A stretch of 64,000 nt of DNA from Deltaproteobacteria bacterium (GTDB taxonomy: Bacteria; Myxococcota_A; UBA9160; PR03), in the NCBI GenBank assembly GCA_035063765.1, contig JAPSFT010000006.1, forward strand, positions 62,001 through 126,000, read 5' to 3'. Below the pieces are notes generated by a model. The model saw only the letters and a program-made list of their open reading frames with translations, ran no database searches and was not told the origin of the DNA. This document shows, in pieces, positions 54,456 through 62,916 of the stretch. The stretch's first letter is position 1; each line of letters begins with the position of its first letter. Both the position numbers and the translations under genes were made by a program.

Positions 54456-55132
54456 TCGACCTCCACTACTGGCCGACCCCGAACGGCTGGAAGATCTCGA
54501 TCGCCCTCGAGGAGATGGGGCTTCCCTACCGGGTCGTGCCCGTGGACATCGGGCGCGGCGAGCAGTTCCGCCCCGACTTCCTGGCGATCAGCCCGAACGG
54601 CCGCATCCCGGCGATCGTCGACCACGCGCCGCCCGGTGGCGGCGCGCCGCTCCCGGTCTTCGAGTCGGGCGCGATCCTGCTCTACCTCGGCGAGAAGAGC
54701 GGGCGCTTCCTGCCGGCCGACCCGCGCGGGCGCGTCGCGGTGAGCGAGTGGCTGCTCTGGCAGGTGGGCGGCCTCGGCCCGATGCTCGGCCAGCACGGCC
54801 ACTTCCGGCTCTACGCCGCCGACCGGATCCCCTACGCGATCGAGCGCTACCGCCGCGAGGCCGAGCGCCTCTACGGCGTGCTCGACCGGCGGCTCGCCGG
54901 CCACGAGCACGTGGCCGGCGCCTACTCGATCGCCGACATGGCGATCTGGCCCTGGATCGTGACCTGGAAGCAGCAGGGCATCGAGCTCGCACGCTTCCCG
55001 CACGTGCGGCGCTGGTACGACGCCCTGAAGCAACGCCCGGCCCTCCGCCGCGGCTACGACCTCGGCCGCGCCTGGCGCGGGCAAGCGAGCGAAGCGAGCG
55101 CGCAGCGAGCCGAAGGCGAGCGAAGTGCATGA
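54452..55132 (+). CDS. glutathione S-transferase family protein (YfcG-like)
   Basis: A 226-residue GST. The thioredoxin-like half has WPTPNGWKISIALEEMGLPY, ISPNGRIPAIVDH and VFESGAILLYLGEKSGRFLP; the helical half has YSIADMAIWPWIVTW. The PNGWK start resembles the Nu/YfcG-type with disulfide-bond reductase activity. GTG overlaps the MaoC stop. The last 18 residues (ASEASAQRAEGERSA) are encoded by the 52-bp tandem repeat and look like a repeat-driven extension. Confidence 0.88.
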   Translation: MIDLHYWPTPNGWKISIALEEMGLPYRVVPVDIGRGEQFRPDFLAISPNGRIPAIVDHAPPGGGAPLPVFESGAILLYLGEKSGRFLPADPRGRVAVSEWLLWQVGGLGPMLGQHGHFRLYAADRIPYAIERYRREAERLYGVLDRRLAGHEHVAGAYSIADMAIWPWIVTWKQQGIELARFPHVRRWYDALKQRPALRRGYDLGRAWRGQASEASAQRAEGERSA

Positions 55133-55204
55133 GGACGCGAGCGAAGCGAGCGCGCAGCGAGCCGAAGGCGAGCAAATGTCGTAAGGACGCGAGCGAAGCG
55201 AGCT
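55085..55204. repeat. 52-bp tandem repeat, about 2.3 copies
   Basis: Copies start at 55085, 55137 and 55189 (partial), each with GCGAGCGAAGCGAGC followed by a GCGCAGCGAGCCGAAGGCGAGC block. The first copy encodes the GST C-terminus. The third runs to the end of the convergent zinc-ribbon gene. A fragment GCCGAAGGCGAGCAA recurs at 60667-60681 between the ligase subunits, so the unit is dispersed. Confidence 0.8.
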
Positions 55205-55466
55205 ACGCGCCCGTCCTCAGCTCCTTCGGGCGCCGCTTGCGCAGGTAGCGGCGCGGGCGGCTGTAGAGCCGGGGCTCGGGGACCCTGGGCGCCTCGCGGT
55301 CGAGCGGACAGGGCGCGCCGGTGGCGCAGATCGCGTTGCCGTACCAGCGCCCGTCGACCTTCGCGGAGGCGAGCCCGAGTGCGCGCCCGCAGCGCACGCA
55401 CGAGCCGCTCGCCGCGACCATCGCCAGCTCCTCGAACACGGCCGGATCCCCGGGATCCTCGAACAC
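55203..55466 (-). CDS. small zinc-ribbon-like protein
   Basis: An 87-residue unknown. SCVRCGRALG and a later CATGAPC supply four cysteines for a metal knuckle; the C-terminus is strongly basic (RPRRYLRKRRPKELR), suggesting nucleic-acid or ribosome contact. GTG 55466 follows GGGAGGC. Convergent with the GST gene and divergent from the vWA gene. Confidence 0.55.
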   Translation of the reverse strand: MFEDPGDPAVFEELAMVAASGSCVRCGRALGLASAKVDGRWYGNAICATGAPCPLDREAPRVPEPRLYSRPRRYLRKRRPKELRTGA

Positions 55467-55534
55467 GGCGCCTCCCGCTGGTCGGCGCGGACGATGACGG
55501 ACCGGCGGGCGCCTTTCAAGCAACGCGGTGCGGG

Positions 55535-55540
55535 TAGACT
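55535..55540 (+). promoter_or_regulatory. -10-like hexamer TAGACT before the vWA gene
   Basis: TAGACT, 6 bp upstream of the ATG at 55547. Confidence 0.4.
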
Positions 55541-55546
55541 CCGCGC

Positions 55547-56791
55547 ATGGCGAAGCGTTCCCGGTGCCGGCTCGCGCTCCTCTTCCTCCTGCTCCTCGCC
55601 CCGCCCGCCCGCGGCGCCGACGGCTGGCTCGTGATCGAGGCGCCGGGGCCGGGCGCACGCACCTCGCTCCCGCTCGTCGAGGTGCGCGGCCAGGCCGCCC
55701 CGGGCGGGGCCGCCGCCCACGACCTCGTGATCGCCCTCGACGTCTCCGACTCGGTGCTGCTGCCCTCGGGCTGGGACGTGGACGGCGACGGGCCCGGCGA
55801 CCGCTCGGAGCCGTGGTGGGCGGAGGCCTACGGCCGCGATCCGGTGCTCGCCCGGCGCGCCCGCGAGACCGACCTCGACGACAGCGTCCTGATGGCCGAG
55901 ATCACCGCCGCCCGCGCCCTGCTCGACCGCCTCGACCTCACGCGCGATCGCGCCGCGCTGGTCGCGTTCTCCGATGCCGCGAGCGTGCTCGCCCCGCTCG
56001 GCAGCTCGCGCGCGGCGCTCGACGCCGCGCTCGCGGCCCTGCCCCGCGAGCTCACGCGCTGGGGCCGGGGCACCAACTTCGGCGACGCGATCGCCGTCGC
56101 CCAGCAGGCGCTCGGCGACGACCCCGACGCGCTCGCGCGCGGTGAGGACGGCGCCCGGGCGGGGCGGCGGCGCGCGATCCTGTTCCTCTCCGACGGCGAG
56201 CCCACGATGCCGGCCGGCCGCGACATGCCCCGCCAGCACGCGCTCTGGTCGGCGGGCGCCGCGGCCGCCGCCGGCATCCGCATCTACTCCTTCGCGCTCG
56301 GCGACGGATCCGGCGCGGGAGGCCTCCCGGAGGACCAGGCCGGCCTCGACACCTTCGCGGAGCTGGCGGCGCGCACCGGCGGCCGCTTCGAGCGCCTCGC
56401 GCGTGCCGGCGACGCGATCGCCCGCCTGCCCGAGACCGACCTCGTCGGGCTCGCCTCGCTGCACGTCGTGAACGCGACCACGGGCCGTCCGGCCCGCGCC
56501 CTGCGCCGCTTCCCGGACGGCCGCTTCGACGGCTTCGTCGAGCTCGCGCCCGGCCCGAACCGGCTGCAGGTCGAGGCCGAGGCCAGCGACGGCGCCCGCG
56601 CCAGCGCCGAGCGCGACGTGCAGCGCACGGCAGGGCCTGCCGACGCGGCCGCCACCCCCGCGCTCCTCGAGGAGCTGCGCCGCCGCACGCGTGAGGTCGA
56701 GCTGCGCGCCGAGATGGAGCGCACGCGGCGGGTGCGCTCCTCGCGCGAGCTCGAGATCCGGGTCGAGGACCCGCCTCAGGTCTTGCCGTAG
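55547..56791 (+). CDS. secreted von Willebrand factor A-domain protein
   Basis: A 414-residue protein with signal peptide (LALLFLLLLAPPARG), a vWA domain with MIDAS motif VIALDVSDSV near residue 61, TNFGDAIAVA and FLSDGEPTMP, and an acidic DVDGDGPGDRS loop inside the domain that could bind calcium. The C-terminus is helical and charged. Function unknown; such proteins are used in adhesion or envelope assembly. Convergent 16-bp overlap with the next gene. Confidence 0.82.
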   Translation: MAKRSRCRLALLFLLLLAPPARGADGWLVIEAPGPGARTSLPLVEVRGQAAPGGAAAHDLVIALDVSDSVLLPSGWDVDGDGPGDRSEPWWAEAYGRDPVLARRARETDLDDSVLMAEITAARALLDRLDLTRDRAALVAFSDAASVLAPLGSSRAALDAALAALPRELTRWGRGTNFGDAIAVAQQALGDDPDALARGEDGARAGRRRAILFLSDGEPTMPAGRDMPRQHALWSAGAAAAAGIRIYSFALGDGSGAGGLPEDQAGLDTFAELAARTGGRFERLARAGDAIARLPETDLVGLASLHVVNATTGRPARALRRFPDGRFDGFVELAPGPNRLQVEAEASDGARASAERDVQRTAGPADAAATPALLEELRRRTREVELRAEMERTRRVRSSRELEIRVEDPPQVLP

Positions 56792-57240
56792 TAGTACGGC
56801 GTCATCTGGTTGTGGATCGCCCCCGCCTTGACCAGGGCGTCGATCACCGGCGCCTCGATGAGCGCGCGGCGGCCGATCTCCTCGGCCTCGAAGCGCAGCG
56901 AGCTCACGCGCTCGAAGACGGGCCGCGTCCGCTCGGCGTCCTCGCCGGCCTCGAGCATCTCCTCGAGGTGCTGGGCGGTGTTCGCGACCAGGCGCATCGT
57001 CTCGAGCAGCTCGTAGTAGGTCGTGCGCTGGGCGATGTTGTGCGACATCGGGCTCTTGCGCACCGCCTCCCGGGCCTGCTTCACGGCGGCCGTGAGGTCC
57101 TGCGCGAGCTTGGTGACGCGCGCCTGGTCCCAGCGCACCGGCTCGCCGGCCGGCCGTGCCTGCGCATGGGCCGTGCCGGCGCCCAGCGCCAGCACCACGG
57201 CAGCGACGGCGATCCCCCTCCAGAAGTACGGCTGGACCAT
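56776..57240 (-). CDS. hypothetical secreted helical protein
   Basis: A 154-residue protein with signal peptide cleaved near GAGTAHA. The mature part is helical and charged (LAQDLTAAVKQAREAVRKSP, LLETMRLVANTAQHLEEMLEAGE) and ends NQMTPYYYGKT. No family recognised. ATG 57240 preceded by GGGGAGGA. Conserved-looking composition argues for a real gene. Confidence 0.65.
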   Translation of the reverse strand: MVQPYFWRGIAVAAVVLALGAGTAHAQARPAGEPVRWDQARVTKLAQDLTAAVKQAREAVRKSPMSHNIAQRTTYYELLETMRLVANTAQHLEEMLEAGEDAERTRPVFERVSSLRFEAEEIGRRALIEAPVIDALVKAGAIHNQMTPYYYGKT

Positions 57241-57338
57241 GGCTCGAGTCCTCCCCCTGAGAGCCGTCCCGCCGGACGGCGAGCGCGCGCAGCGTATCAC
57301 CGATCGCGATCCCGGAGCGGGAAAAACCGCCGTGCGGC

Positions 57339-58070
57339 TCAGCGGATCGGCACGTCGAAGGCCCGGTCCGGGTAGGGCTCGGGCTGGTAGCTGAAGTGCC
57401 ACCACTCCTGGGCGAGGGGCCGGAAGCCGCGCCGCTGCATGGCGTCACGCAGGCGACGCCGGTTCTCGCGTGCCTCGGCCGGGACGCCCGTCGAGTCGGC
57501 GTGGGAGCGCTCGTCGAAGAAGTCGAAGGGGGTGCCCATGTCGAGCGGGGTCGCCCCACCCCAGGAATCGAGCGCGACGAGCGTCAGATCCACGGTGGCC
57601 CCGCGGCTGTGCGCGGACGTCGCCGCGATGTAGCCCCGGGTCACCAGCTCGCCCTTCGGGACGCGCGGGTAGTAGGCCTCCTTGGTGTGCTCGCCGGGCT
57701 CGGCCGCCCAGCGCACGAAGCGGTCGACGGCGCGCTTCGGGCGGTAGCAGTCGAAGACCTGGAGCCCCATCCCGACCGCGCGCAGGTCGGCCTGCACCGC
57801 CACGAGCGCCCGCGCGGCCGGCTCGACGAGCAGGCAGCGGGGCGCCTCGTAGCCGGGGATCGGTGCGCCCACGAAGTTGTCGGCGCCGGCGTAGCGGATG
57901 TCCTCGAGGATCGTGTCGTCGAGGTCCGCGACCGCGACGAGCGGAGGGCCGGGCGGCGGCTCGGGCTCGCGCGGGCCACCGCCTCCGCAGCCGGGGAGCG
58001 AGCCCAGGGCCCAGAGCGCGAACGCGATCGCGAGCGCCCGACCCGACGCTGCCCCCTTGCGGCGTGTCAC
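57339..58070 (-). CDS. VanX-type D-alanyl-D-alanine dipeptidase lipoprotein
   Basis: A 243-residue zinc peptidase that would cleave D-Ala-D-Ala in the periplasm. Zinc ligands are in SAHSRGATVDLTLV (SxHxxGxAxD motif) and EWWHFSY; the catalytic arginine is in VFDCYRPKRAVDRF. Signal peptide with lipobox SLPGC. The GTG at 58070 is chosen over 58085 because GGGAGG lies 7 bp upstream. No vanHA genes are present, so a role in cell-wall dipeptide recycling is more likely than glycopeptide resistance. Confidence 0.85.
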   Translation of the reverse strand: MTRRKGAASGRALAIAFALWALGSLPGCGGGGPREPEPPPGPPLVAVADLDDTILEDIRYAGADNFVGAPIPGYEAPRCLLVEPAARALVAVQADLRAVGMGLQVFDCYRPKRAVDRFVRWAAEPGEHTKEAYYPRVPKGELVTRGYIAATSAHSRGATVDLTLVALDSWGGATPLDMGTPFDFFDERSHADSTGVPAEARENRRRLRDAMQRRGFRPLAQEWWHFSYQPEPYPDRAFDVPIR

Positions 58071-58148
58071 TGCGAGGCCTCCCACCCGCGCGGCAGTGTC
58101 GGCGAAGTGCGGCCGGCCCGCCAGCCGGCCCGGGCCATCCGCGTCGCC

Positions 58149-59306
58149 CTACACCAGCCGCTTCACCGCCTCCGGCATCTGCGTGGCGACGCGCACGATC
58201 GGGATGCCGGTCTGCACGTTCTGGTGCATCTCGTGGAAGGCGCGCGGCAGGTCCTCGAAGGCGTAGATCTCCTTGTGCACGGTGGGCTTGAAGACGCGGC
58301 CGTAGAGCTCGGTCGCGGCCCAGCAGCCGTCCACGGTCTCGTAGTGGGTGTGGTCGATCGTGACCTGCTTCACGCTCATCAGGGTCGAGTTGTACTCGAC
58401 GACCTGCGAGAGCTGCCAGCCGGCCGAGACGTTGACGCCCTCGCGGGCCGCCACCGCGAGGCCGGCCGCGAAGACGGGGCCGCGCAGCATGTCGGCGACG
58501 ATGTGCATCTGCTCGCCACCGGTGAGCTTCTTGCACGCCTCGGTGAAGGCCCGGACGTCGCCCTTGCCGGCGAAGCGGTGGAACTGCTTCTGGTCGATGC
58601 CGACGATGCCGAGCTTCTGGAGCGCGTCGCGCCGCTCGGGCGTGCCCGAGCAGAAGAAGGCGTTGTGGCCCTCGCTCCGGGCGAGCATCAGGAAGCACTC
58701 GCCGACGCCGCCGCCGAAGGAGAGCACGTTCAGCACGGCCTTCCGCTCGCGCGACACCTTGAGCCGGTAGATCCCGAGCGCGCGCCGCCACATGTGGTAG
58801 GCGGTCGGCGCGCGCAGCGGGAGCGCGGCGATCTCCCACAGGTTCAGCCCGCAGTCGAGCGGCGCCGGCACGAGCTGCCACTCGCCGACCACCGCCTCCT
58901 CGCCGTACCAGCCGATCGACTCGGGCTGGTCGTAGGCCCAGATCCGCAGCGGGTAGCCGTAGACGTCGGGCTCGCCGTTGCAGTGCGTGACGACGATGTC
59001 GCCCGGGGCGAACTTCGTGACGTTCGCGCCGACCGCCACCACCTCGCCCACCGCCGAGTTGCCCGGGTAGATCTTGCCGCCGCGCAGCTCGGTGATGTTC
59101 ACCGTGTCGGCGAGCGCGGCGTGGTTGATGTTGTGCTCGCCCGAGACGGCGAGGATGCGCAGGTGCACGTCGCCGGGCCCCATCGGGCGCAGCGCGGTCT
59201 CTTCGAGCTTCACGACGCGCGCGATGTCGAAGTCCTCGAGCCGGCCGCCGACGCGCTCGCGCTCGGCGGCGATCGAGGGGGCGCTGATCGAGTAGGCACG
59301 CGGCAT
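58149..59306 (-). CDS. zinc-free MDR reductase, crotonyl-CoA-reductase-like layout
   Basis: A 385-residue medium-chain dehydrogenase/reductase. PGNSAVGEVVAVGANVTKFAPGD, the nucleotide-fold region VLSFGGGVGECFLMLAR and a long insert (IWAYDQPESIGWYGEEAVV) are visible, with no zinc-ligand cysteines. The insert and the C-terminal FEDLPRAFHEMHQNVQTG resemble crotonyl-CoA carboxylase/reductase (Ccr), but it is about 45 residues shorter and key Ccr residues were not confirmed. Divergent from the malate-CoA-ligase-like operon, which suggests a link to the same acyl-CoA chemistry. Confidence 0.65.
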   Translation of the reverse strand: MPRAYSISAPSIAAERERVGGRLEDFDIARVVKLEETALRPMGPGDVHLRILAVSGEHNINHAALADTVNITELRGGKIYPGNSAVGEVVAVGANVTKFAPGDIVVTHCNGEPDVYGYPLRIWAYDQPESIGWYGEEAVVGEWQLVPAPLDCGLNLWEIAALPLRAPTAYHMWRRALGIYRLKVSRERKAVLNVLSFGGGVGECFLMLARSEGHNAFFCSGTPERRDALQKLGIVGIDQKQFHRFAGKGDVRAFTEACKKLTGGEQMHIVADMLRGPVFAAGLAVAAREGVNVSAGWQLSQVVEYNSTLMSVKQVTIDHTHYETVDGCWAATELYGRVFKPTVHKEIYAFEDLPRAFHEMHQNVQTGIPIVRVATQMPEAVKRLV

Positions 59307-59434
59307 CGGGGGGCCTCCGGAGGGCGGGAAACGGGAGCGCGCATGCTAGCCGACGGGACCCCCGCGCGCCTTGCTGCGCGTCGGGAAAGCGGATACCGTG
59401 CGCGGCCTTAGATCGCTGGAAGGATCCCCCCTCG

Positions 59435-60637
59435 ATGCGCTTCTACGAGTACGAGTCGAAGGCGCTGTTCCGGCGCCACGGGATGCCGCTCCCGAAGAGC
59501 GGGCTCGCCCGCGAGGCCGCCGACGCGCGCCGGATCGCCTCCGAGATCGGCGGCCCGGTGGTGCTGAAGAGCCAGGTGCTCTCGGGCGGGCGCATGAAGG
59601 CCGGCGCCGTCCGCTTCGCCGAGACGCCCGACCAGGCGGCCGCCCACTACGAGGCGATCGTGCCGATCGTGGTGAACGGCCAGCGCTGCCGCGCCGTGCT
59701 GGTCGAGGAGAAGAAGGGGATCGCGCAGGAGTACTTCGCCGCGATCACCTGGGACGGCCGCCGCAAGTGCCCGGTGCTGGTCTTCAGCGACATGGGCGGG
59801 ATCGACGTCGAGGAGGTGGCCGAGAAGCACCCCGAGCACGTCTCGAAGACGCACTTCTCCTCGCTCTTCCCGATCACGCCGCGCATCGCGAAGGAGGCGA
59901 TCGGCGCCACCGGCGTCACGGGCGACGCGCTCAACCGCCTCACCCCGATCGTCTTCGAGCTGATGCGCGTCTTCCTGGCCTACGACCTCACGCTCGCCGA
60001 GATCAACCCGCTGGCGCGGCTCGAGGACGGGCGCTTCGTCGTCCTCGACGGGCACATCGACATGGAGGCCGAGGCGCGCGGCAAGCACAAGCCGCTCCTC
60101 GCGGAGCTCGCCATCGCGCCCGAGGAGACGCGCCAGGCGCGCGAGGCGACGCCCTTCGAGATCCGCGGCGCCGAGATCAACGCGCAGGACCACCGCGGCG
60201 TGGCCGGCAACGTGGTCGGCTTCGACGGCGACCTCGGGCTCGTGATCGGCGCCGGCGGCGGCTCGCTGACCCTCTTCGACGCGGTCCGCAAGCACGGGGG
60301 CCGCCCGGCCAACTACTGCGAGATCGGCGGCAACCCGTCGGTGAACAAGGCCAAGGAGCTCACCAAGCTGATCCTCTCGAAGCCGGGCGTGCGCAAGATC
60401 GCGGTGATGATGAACGTGGTCTCCAACACCCGCGTGGACATCGTGGCGCGCGGGGTGATCAAGGGCTGCATCGAGGCCGGCAAGAAGCCCTCGGAGGTGA
60501 TCGCGATCTTCCGCATCCCGGGCGCGTGGGAGGGCGAGGGCTTCAAGATCCTGCGGAAGTACGGCGTCGACTACTGCGACCGCTCGGTCTCGATGTACGA
60601 GGCGGCCGGCAAGGCCGTCGCGAAGATGAGGGCGTGA
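59435..60637 (+). CDS. succinyl-CoA synthetase-like beta subunit (probable malate-CoA ligase beta)
   Basis: A 400-residue ATP-grasp subunit of the SucC/MtkA group. MRFYEYESKALFRRHGMPLP is the N-terminal signature, LAEINPLARLEDGRFVVLDG the Mg-ATP site, and YCEIGGNPSVNKAKELTKLI the CoA-ligase end. Position upstream of an alpha subunit and a malyl-CoA-lyase-like gene favours malate thiokinase over TCA-cycle SucC. GGAAGGA before ATG 59435. Specificity is inferred from context only. Confidence 0.78.
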   Translation: MRFYEYESKALFRRHGMPLPKSGLAREAADARRIASEIGGPVVLKSQVLSGGRMKAGAVRFAETPDQAAAHYEAIVPIVVNGQRCRAVLVEEKKGIAQEYFAAITWDGRRKCPVLVFSDMGGIDVEEVAEKHPEHVSKTHFSSLFPITPRIAKEAIGATGVTGDALNRLTPIVFELMRVFLAYDLTLAEINPLARLEDGRFVVLDGHIDMEAEARGKHKPLLAELAIAPEETRQAREATPFEIRGAEINAQDHRGVAGNVVGFDGDLGLVIGAGGGSLTLFDAVRKHGGRPANYCEIGGNPSVNKAKELTKLILSKPGVRKIAVMMNVVSNTRVDIVARGVIKGCIEAGKKPSEVIAIFRIPGAWEGEGFKILRKYGVDYCDRSVSMYEAAGKAVAKMRA

Positions 60638-60720
60638 TGCGCACCTTCCCCGGCCGTACAGAACGCCGAAGGCGAGCAAGGTCCACCGGATCCGCGCTCG
60701 CGAAGACGGGGGCCTGAGCC

Positions 60721-61629
60721 ATGTCGATCCTGGTCGGCAGGGACACGACCTTCCTGGTGCAGGGCATCACCGGCCGCGAGGCGGTGAACCTGACCCGCGA
60801 GTGCCTCGACTACGGCTCCCAGGTGGTCGCCGGCGTCACGCCGGGGCGCGCGGGCCGCGACGTCTACGGCGTGCCGGTCTACGACTCGGTCCGCGACGCG
60901 GTCGCCAAGCACGGGCCGGTGCACGGCTCGGTGATCTCGGTGCCGCCCGGCTTCGTGCGCGACGCCGCCTTCGAGGCGATCGAGAACGGCGTGAAGCTGA
61001 TCGTGATCGTCACCGAGAACATCCCGCGCCAGGAGGTGGCGCAGATGGTGGAGCTGGCCGGCCTGCGCGGCGCGCGCATCATCGGCCCGAACTGCCTGGG
61101 CCTGATCACGCCGGGCGAGTGCAAGATGGGCGGGATCGGAGGCCCGGCCGCGAACACGCGCCAGGCCTACACGCGGGGGCCGATCGGGATCATGTCGCGC
61201 TCGGGCGGCATGACCACCGAGATCGCGAGCACGCTCACCGCCGCCGGGCTCGGCCAGAGCACGGCGGTGTCGATCGGAGGCGACGCGATCATCGGCACCA
61301 CCTACGCCGAGCTGATGCCGCTCTTCGAGGCCGACCCGGAGACGCGCGCGATCGCGATCTACTCGGAGCCGGGCGGCCGCATGGAGGCGGAGCTGGCCGA
61401 GTGGGTCACCGCCAACCGCAGCCGGCTCCCGGTGGTGGCGTTCATGGCGGGCCGCTTCATGGACGAGATGCAGGGCATGCGCTTCGGCCACGCCGGCACC
61501 ATCGTCGAGGGCAAGGAGGACACCACGGCGGCCAAGATCGAGCGCATGGAGAAGGCGGGCATCTCGGTGGCGGAGCGCATCGAGGAGATCCCGAAGCTGC
61601 TCCAGAAGCGCCTCGGGGAGGGCGCCTGA
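60721..61629 (+). CDS. succinyl-CoA synthetase-like alpha subunit (probable malate-CoA ligase alpha)
   Basis: A 302-residue SucD/MtkB-type subunit that binds CoA and carries the phosphohistidine. FLVQGITGREAVNL and YGSQVVAGVTPGRAG form the CoA site, RIIGPNCLGLITPGE and IMSRSGGMTTE follow the family, and MRFGHAGTIVEGKED contains the active histidine. The 83-bp gap to the beta subunit carries a dispersed-repeat fragment. The stop overlaps the ferredoxin start (ATGA... as TGATG), so the genes are coupled. Confidence 0.8.
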   Translation: MSILVGRDTTFLVQGITGREAVNLTRECLDYGSQVVAGVTPGRAGRDVYGVPVYDSVRDAVAKHGPVHGSVISVPPGFVRDAAFEAIENGVKLIVIVTENIPRQEVAQMVELAGLRGARIIGPNCLGLITPGECKMGGIGGPAANTRQAYTRGPIGIMSRSGGMTTEIASTLTAAGLGQSTAVSIGGDAIIGTTYAELMPLFEADPETRAIAIYSEPGGRMEAELAEWVTANRSRLPVVAFMAGRFMDEMQGMRFGHAGTIVEGKEDTTAAKIERMEKAGISVAERIEEIPKLLQKRLGEGA

Positions 61630-61850
61630 TGGCCGGCCTGTTCATCGACGTCCAGGTCGACGCGAGCGTCGCCAAGGACCCTGCCCTCACGAAGAAGCTG
61701 GTCGAGGTGTGCCCGGTCAACATCTTCGCCGCGAACGACGACGGCAGCGTGCGGATCGTCGAGGCGAACCTCGACGAGTGCACGCTCTGCGACCTGTGCG
61801 TGCGCGCCGCCCCCCCCGGAACCGTCCGCATCCTCAAGCTCTACGAGTGA
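61629..61850 (+). CDS. small ferredoxin-like protein
   Basis: A 73-residue protein. [38 protein letters not shown]... gives four cysteines (one CP plus CTLCDLC) in the arrangement of FixX-like single [4Fe-4S] ferredoxins. ATG 61629 shares a base with the alpha-subunit stop, and the lyase gene begins 16 bp downstream with AAGGAGG. Its redox partner is unknown; CoA ligase and lyase reactions need no electrons, so its place in this operon is unusual. Confidence 0.8.
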   Translation: MAGLFIDVQVDASVAKDPALTKKLVEVCPVNIFAANDDGSVRIVEANLDECTLCDLCVRAAPPGTVRILKLYE

Positions 61851-61866
61851 GCCCGAAGGAGGCCCC

Positions 61867-62916
61867 ATGCGCAGCCCCCGCGACTTCCTGAAGCCCCAGG
61901 CCGTCGGCGCCCCGGATCCGGTCACCGAGATCCCGGTCAAGCCGTCGCGCATGATCCACTTCTTCGACCCCTCGAACGAGAAGATGGCGGCGAAGCTGCC
62001 GGAGATCGCGAAGAAGACCGACATCCTGCTCGGCAACCTCGAGGACGCGGTCCCGGCCGATCGCAAGGAGGCCGCGCGCGAGGGGCTCGTGAAGATCGGC
62101 AAGGCCGTCGAGCTCGGCGACACCGCCCTGTGGACGCGTGTCAACTCGCTCGACAGCCCCTGGGTGCTCGACGACCTGCTCCGCCTCGTCCTCGAGATCG
62201 GGGACCGGCTCGAGGTGGTGATGGTCCCGAAGGTCGAAGGGGCCTGGGACATCCACTACGTGGACCGGCTGCTGGCGCAGCTCGAGGCGAAGGCGCGGCT
62301 GCGCCGGCCGCTCCTCGTGCACGCGATCCTCGAGACCGCGCAGGGCGTCGCCAACGTCGAGGAGATCGCGCAGGCCTCCCCGCGCATGCAGGGCATGAGC
62401 TTCGGCCCGGCCGACCTGGCGGCGTCGCGGCGCATGAAGACGACCCGCGTCGGCGGCGGGCACCCCGGCTACCGGGTGGTCTCGGACCCCGACCCGCAGA
62501 ACCCCGAGGCGCCGCGCGCCGCGGCCCAGCAGGACCTCTGGCACTACTCGATCGCGCGCATGGTGGACGCCTGCACCTCGAACGGCCTGCTCCCCTTCTA
62601 CGGCCCCTTCGGCGACATCAGCGACGCGGTCGGCTGCGAGGCGCAGTTCCGCGCCGCCTTCCTGATGGGCTGCGTCGGGGCCTGGTCGCTGCACCCCGCG
62701 CAGATCGAGATCGCCAAGCGGGTGTTCTCGCCGGATCCGGCCGAGGTGGCCTTCGCGCGCCGCGTGCTCGAGGCGATGCCCGACGGCCGCGGCGTCCTCA
62801 TGCTCGACGGCAAGATGCAGGACGACGCCACCTGGAAGCAGTGCAAGGTGATGATGTCGCTCGCCGAGCTGCTCGCGAAGAAGGACCCGGAGCTCGCGAA
62901 GCAGTACGGGTTCTAG
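61867..62916 (+). CDS. malyl-CoA lyase / CitE-like lyase
   Basis: A 349-residue HpcH/HpaI-CitE family aldolase. [22 protein letters not shown] is the substrate/acid segment, [13 protein letters not shown] and [17 protein letters not shown] supply the Mg-binding glutamate, [14 protein letters not shown] and [15 protein letters not shown] follow malyl-CoA lyase. The reaction would split malyl-CoA (or beta-methylmalyl/citramalyl-CoA) into acetyl- or propionyl-CoA and glyoxylate or pyruvate. With the ligase subunits it could turn malate into acetyl-CoA and glyoxylate, the serine-cycle step. Convergent 4-bp overlap with the desaturase. Confidence 0.8.
   Translation: MRSPRDFLKPQAVGAPDPVTEIPVKPSRMIHFFDPSNEKMAAKLPEIAKKTDILLGNLEDAVPADRKEAAREGLVKIGKAVELGDTALWTRVNSLDSPWVLDDLLRLVLEIGDRLEVVMVPKVEGAWDIHYVDRLLAQLEAKARLRRPLLVHAILETAQGVANVEEIAQASPRMQGMSFGPADLAASRRMKTTRVGGGHPGYRVVSDPDPQNPEAPRAAAQQDLWHYSIARMVDACTSNGLLPFYGPFGDISDAVGCEAQFRAAFLMGCVGAWSLHPAQIEIAKRVFSPDPAEVAFARRVLEAMPDGRGVLMLDGKMQDDATWKQCKVMMSLAELLAKKDPELAKQYGF

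Noticed and set aside
57339-58070. VanX homologue as a vancomycin-resistance determinant
   Set aside because: No vanH, vanA-type ligase or vanRS genes are near; a lone lipoprotein VanX is common in cell-wall recycling.
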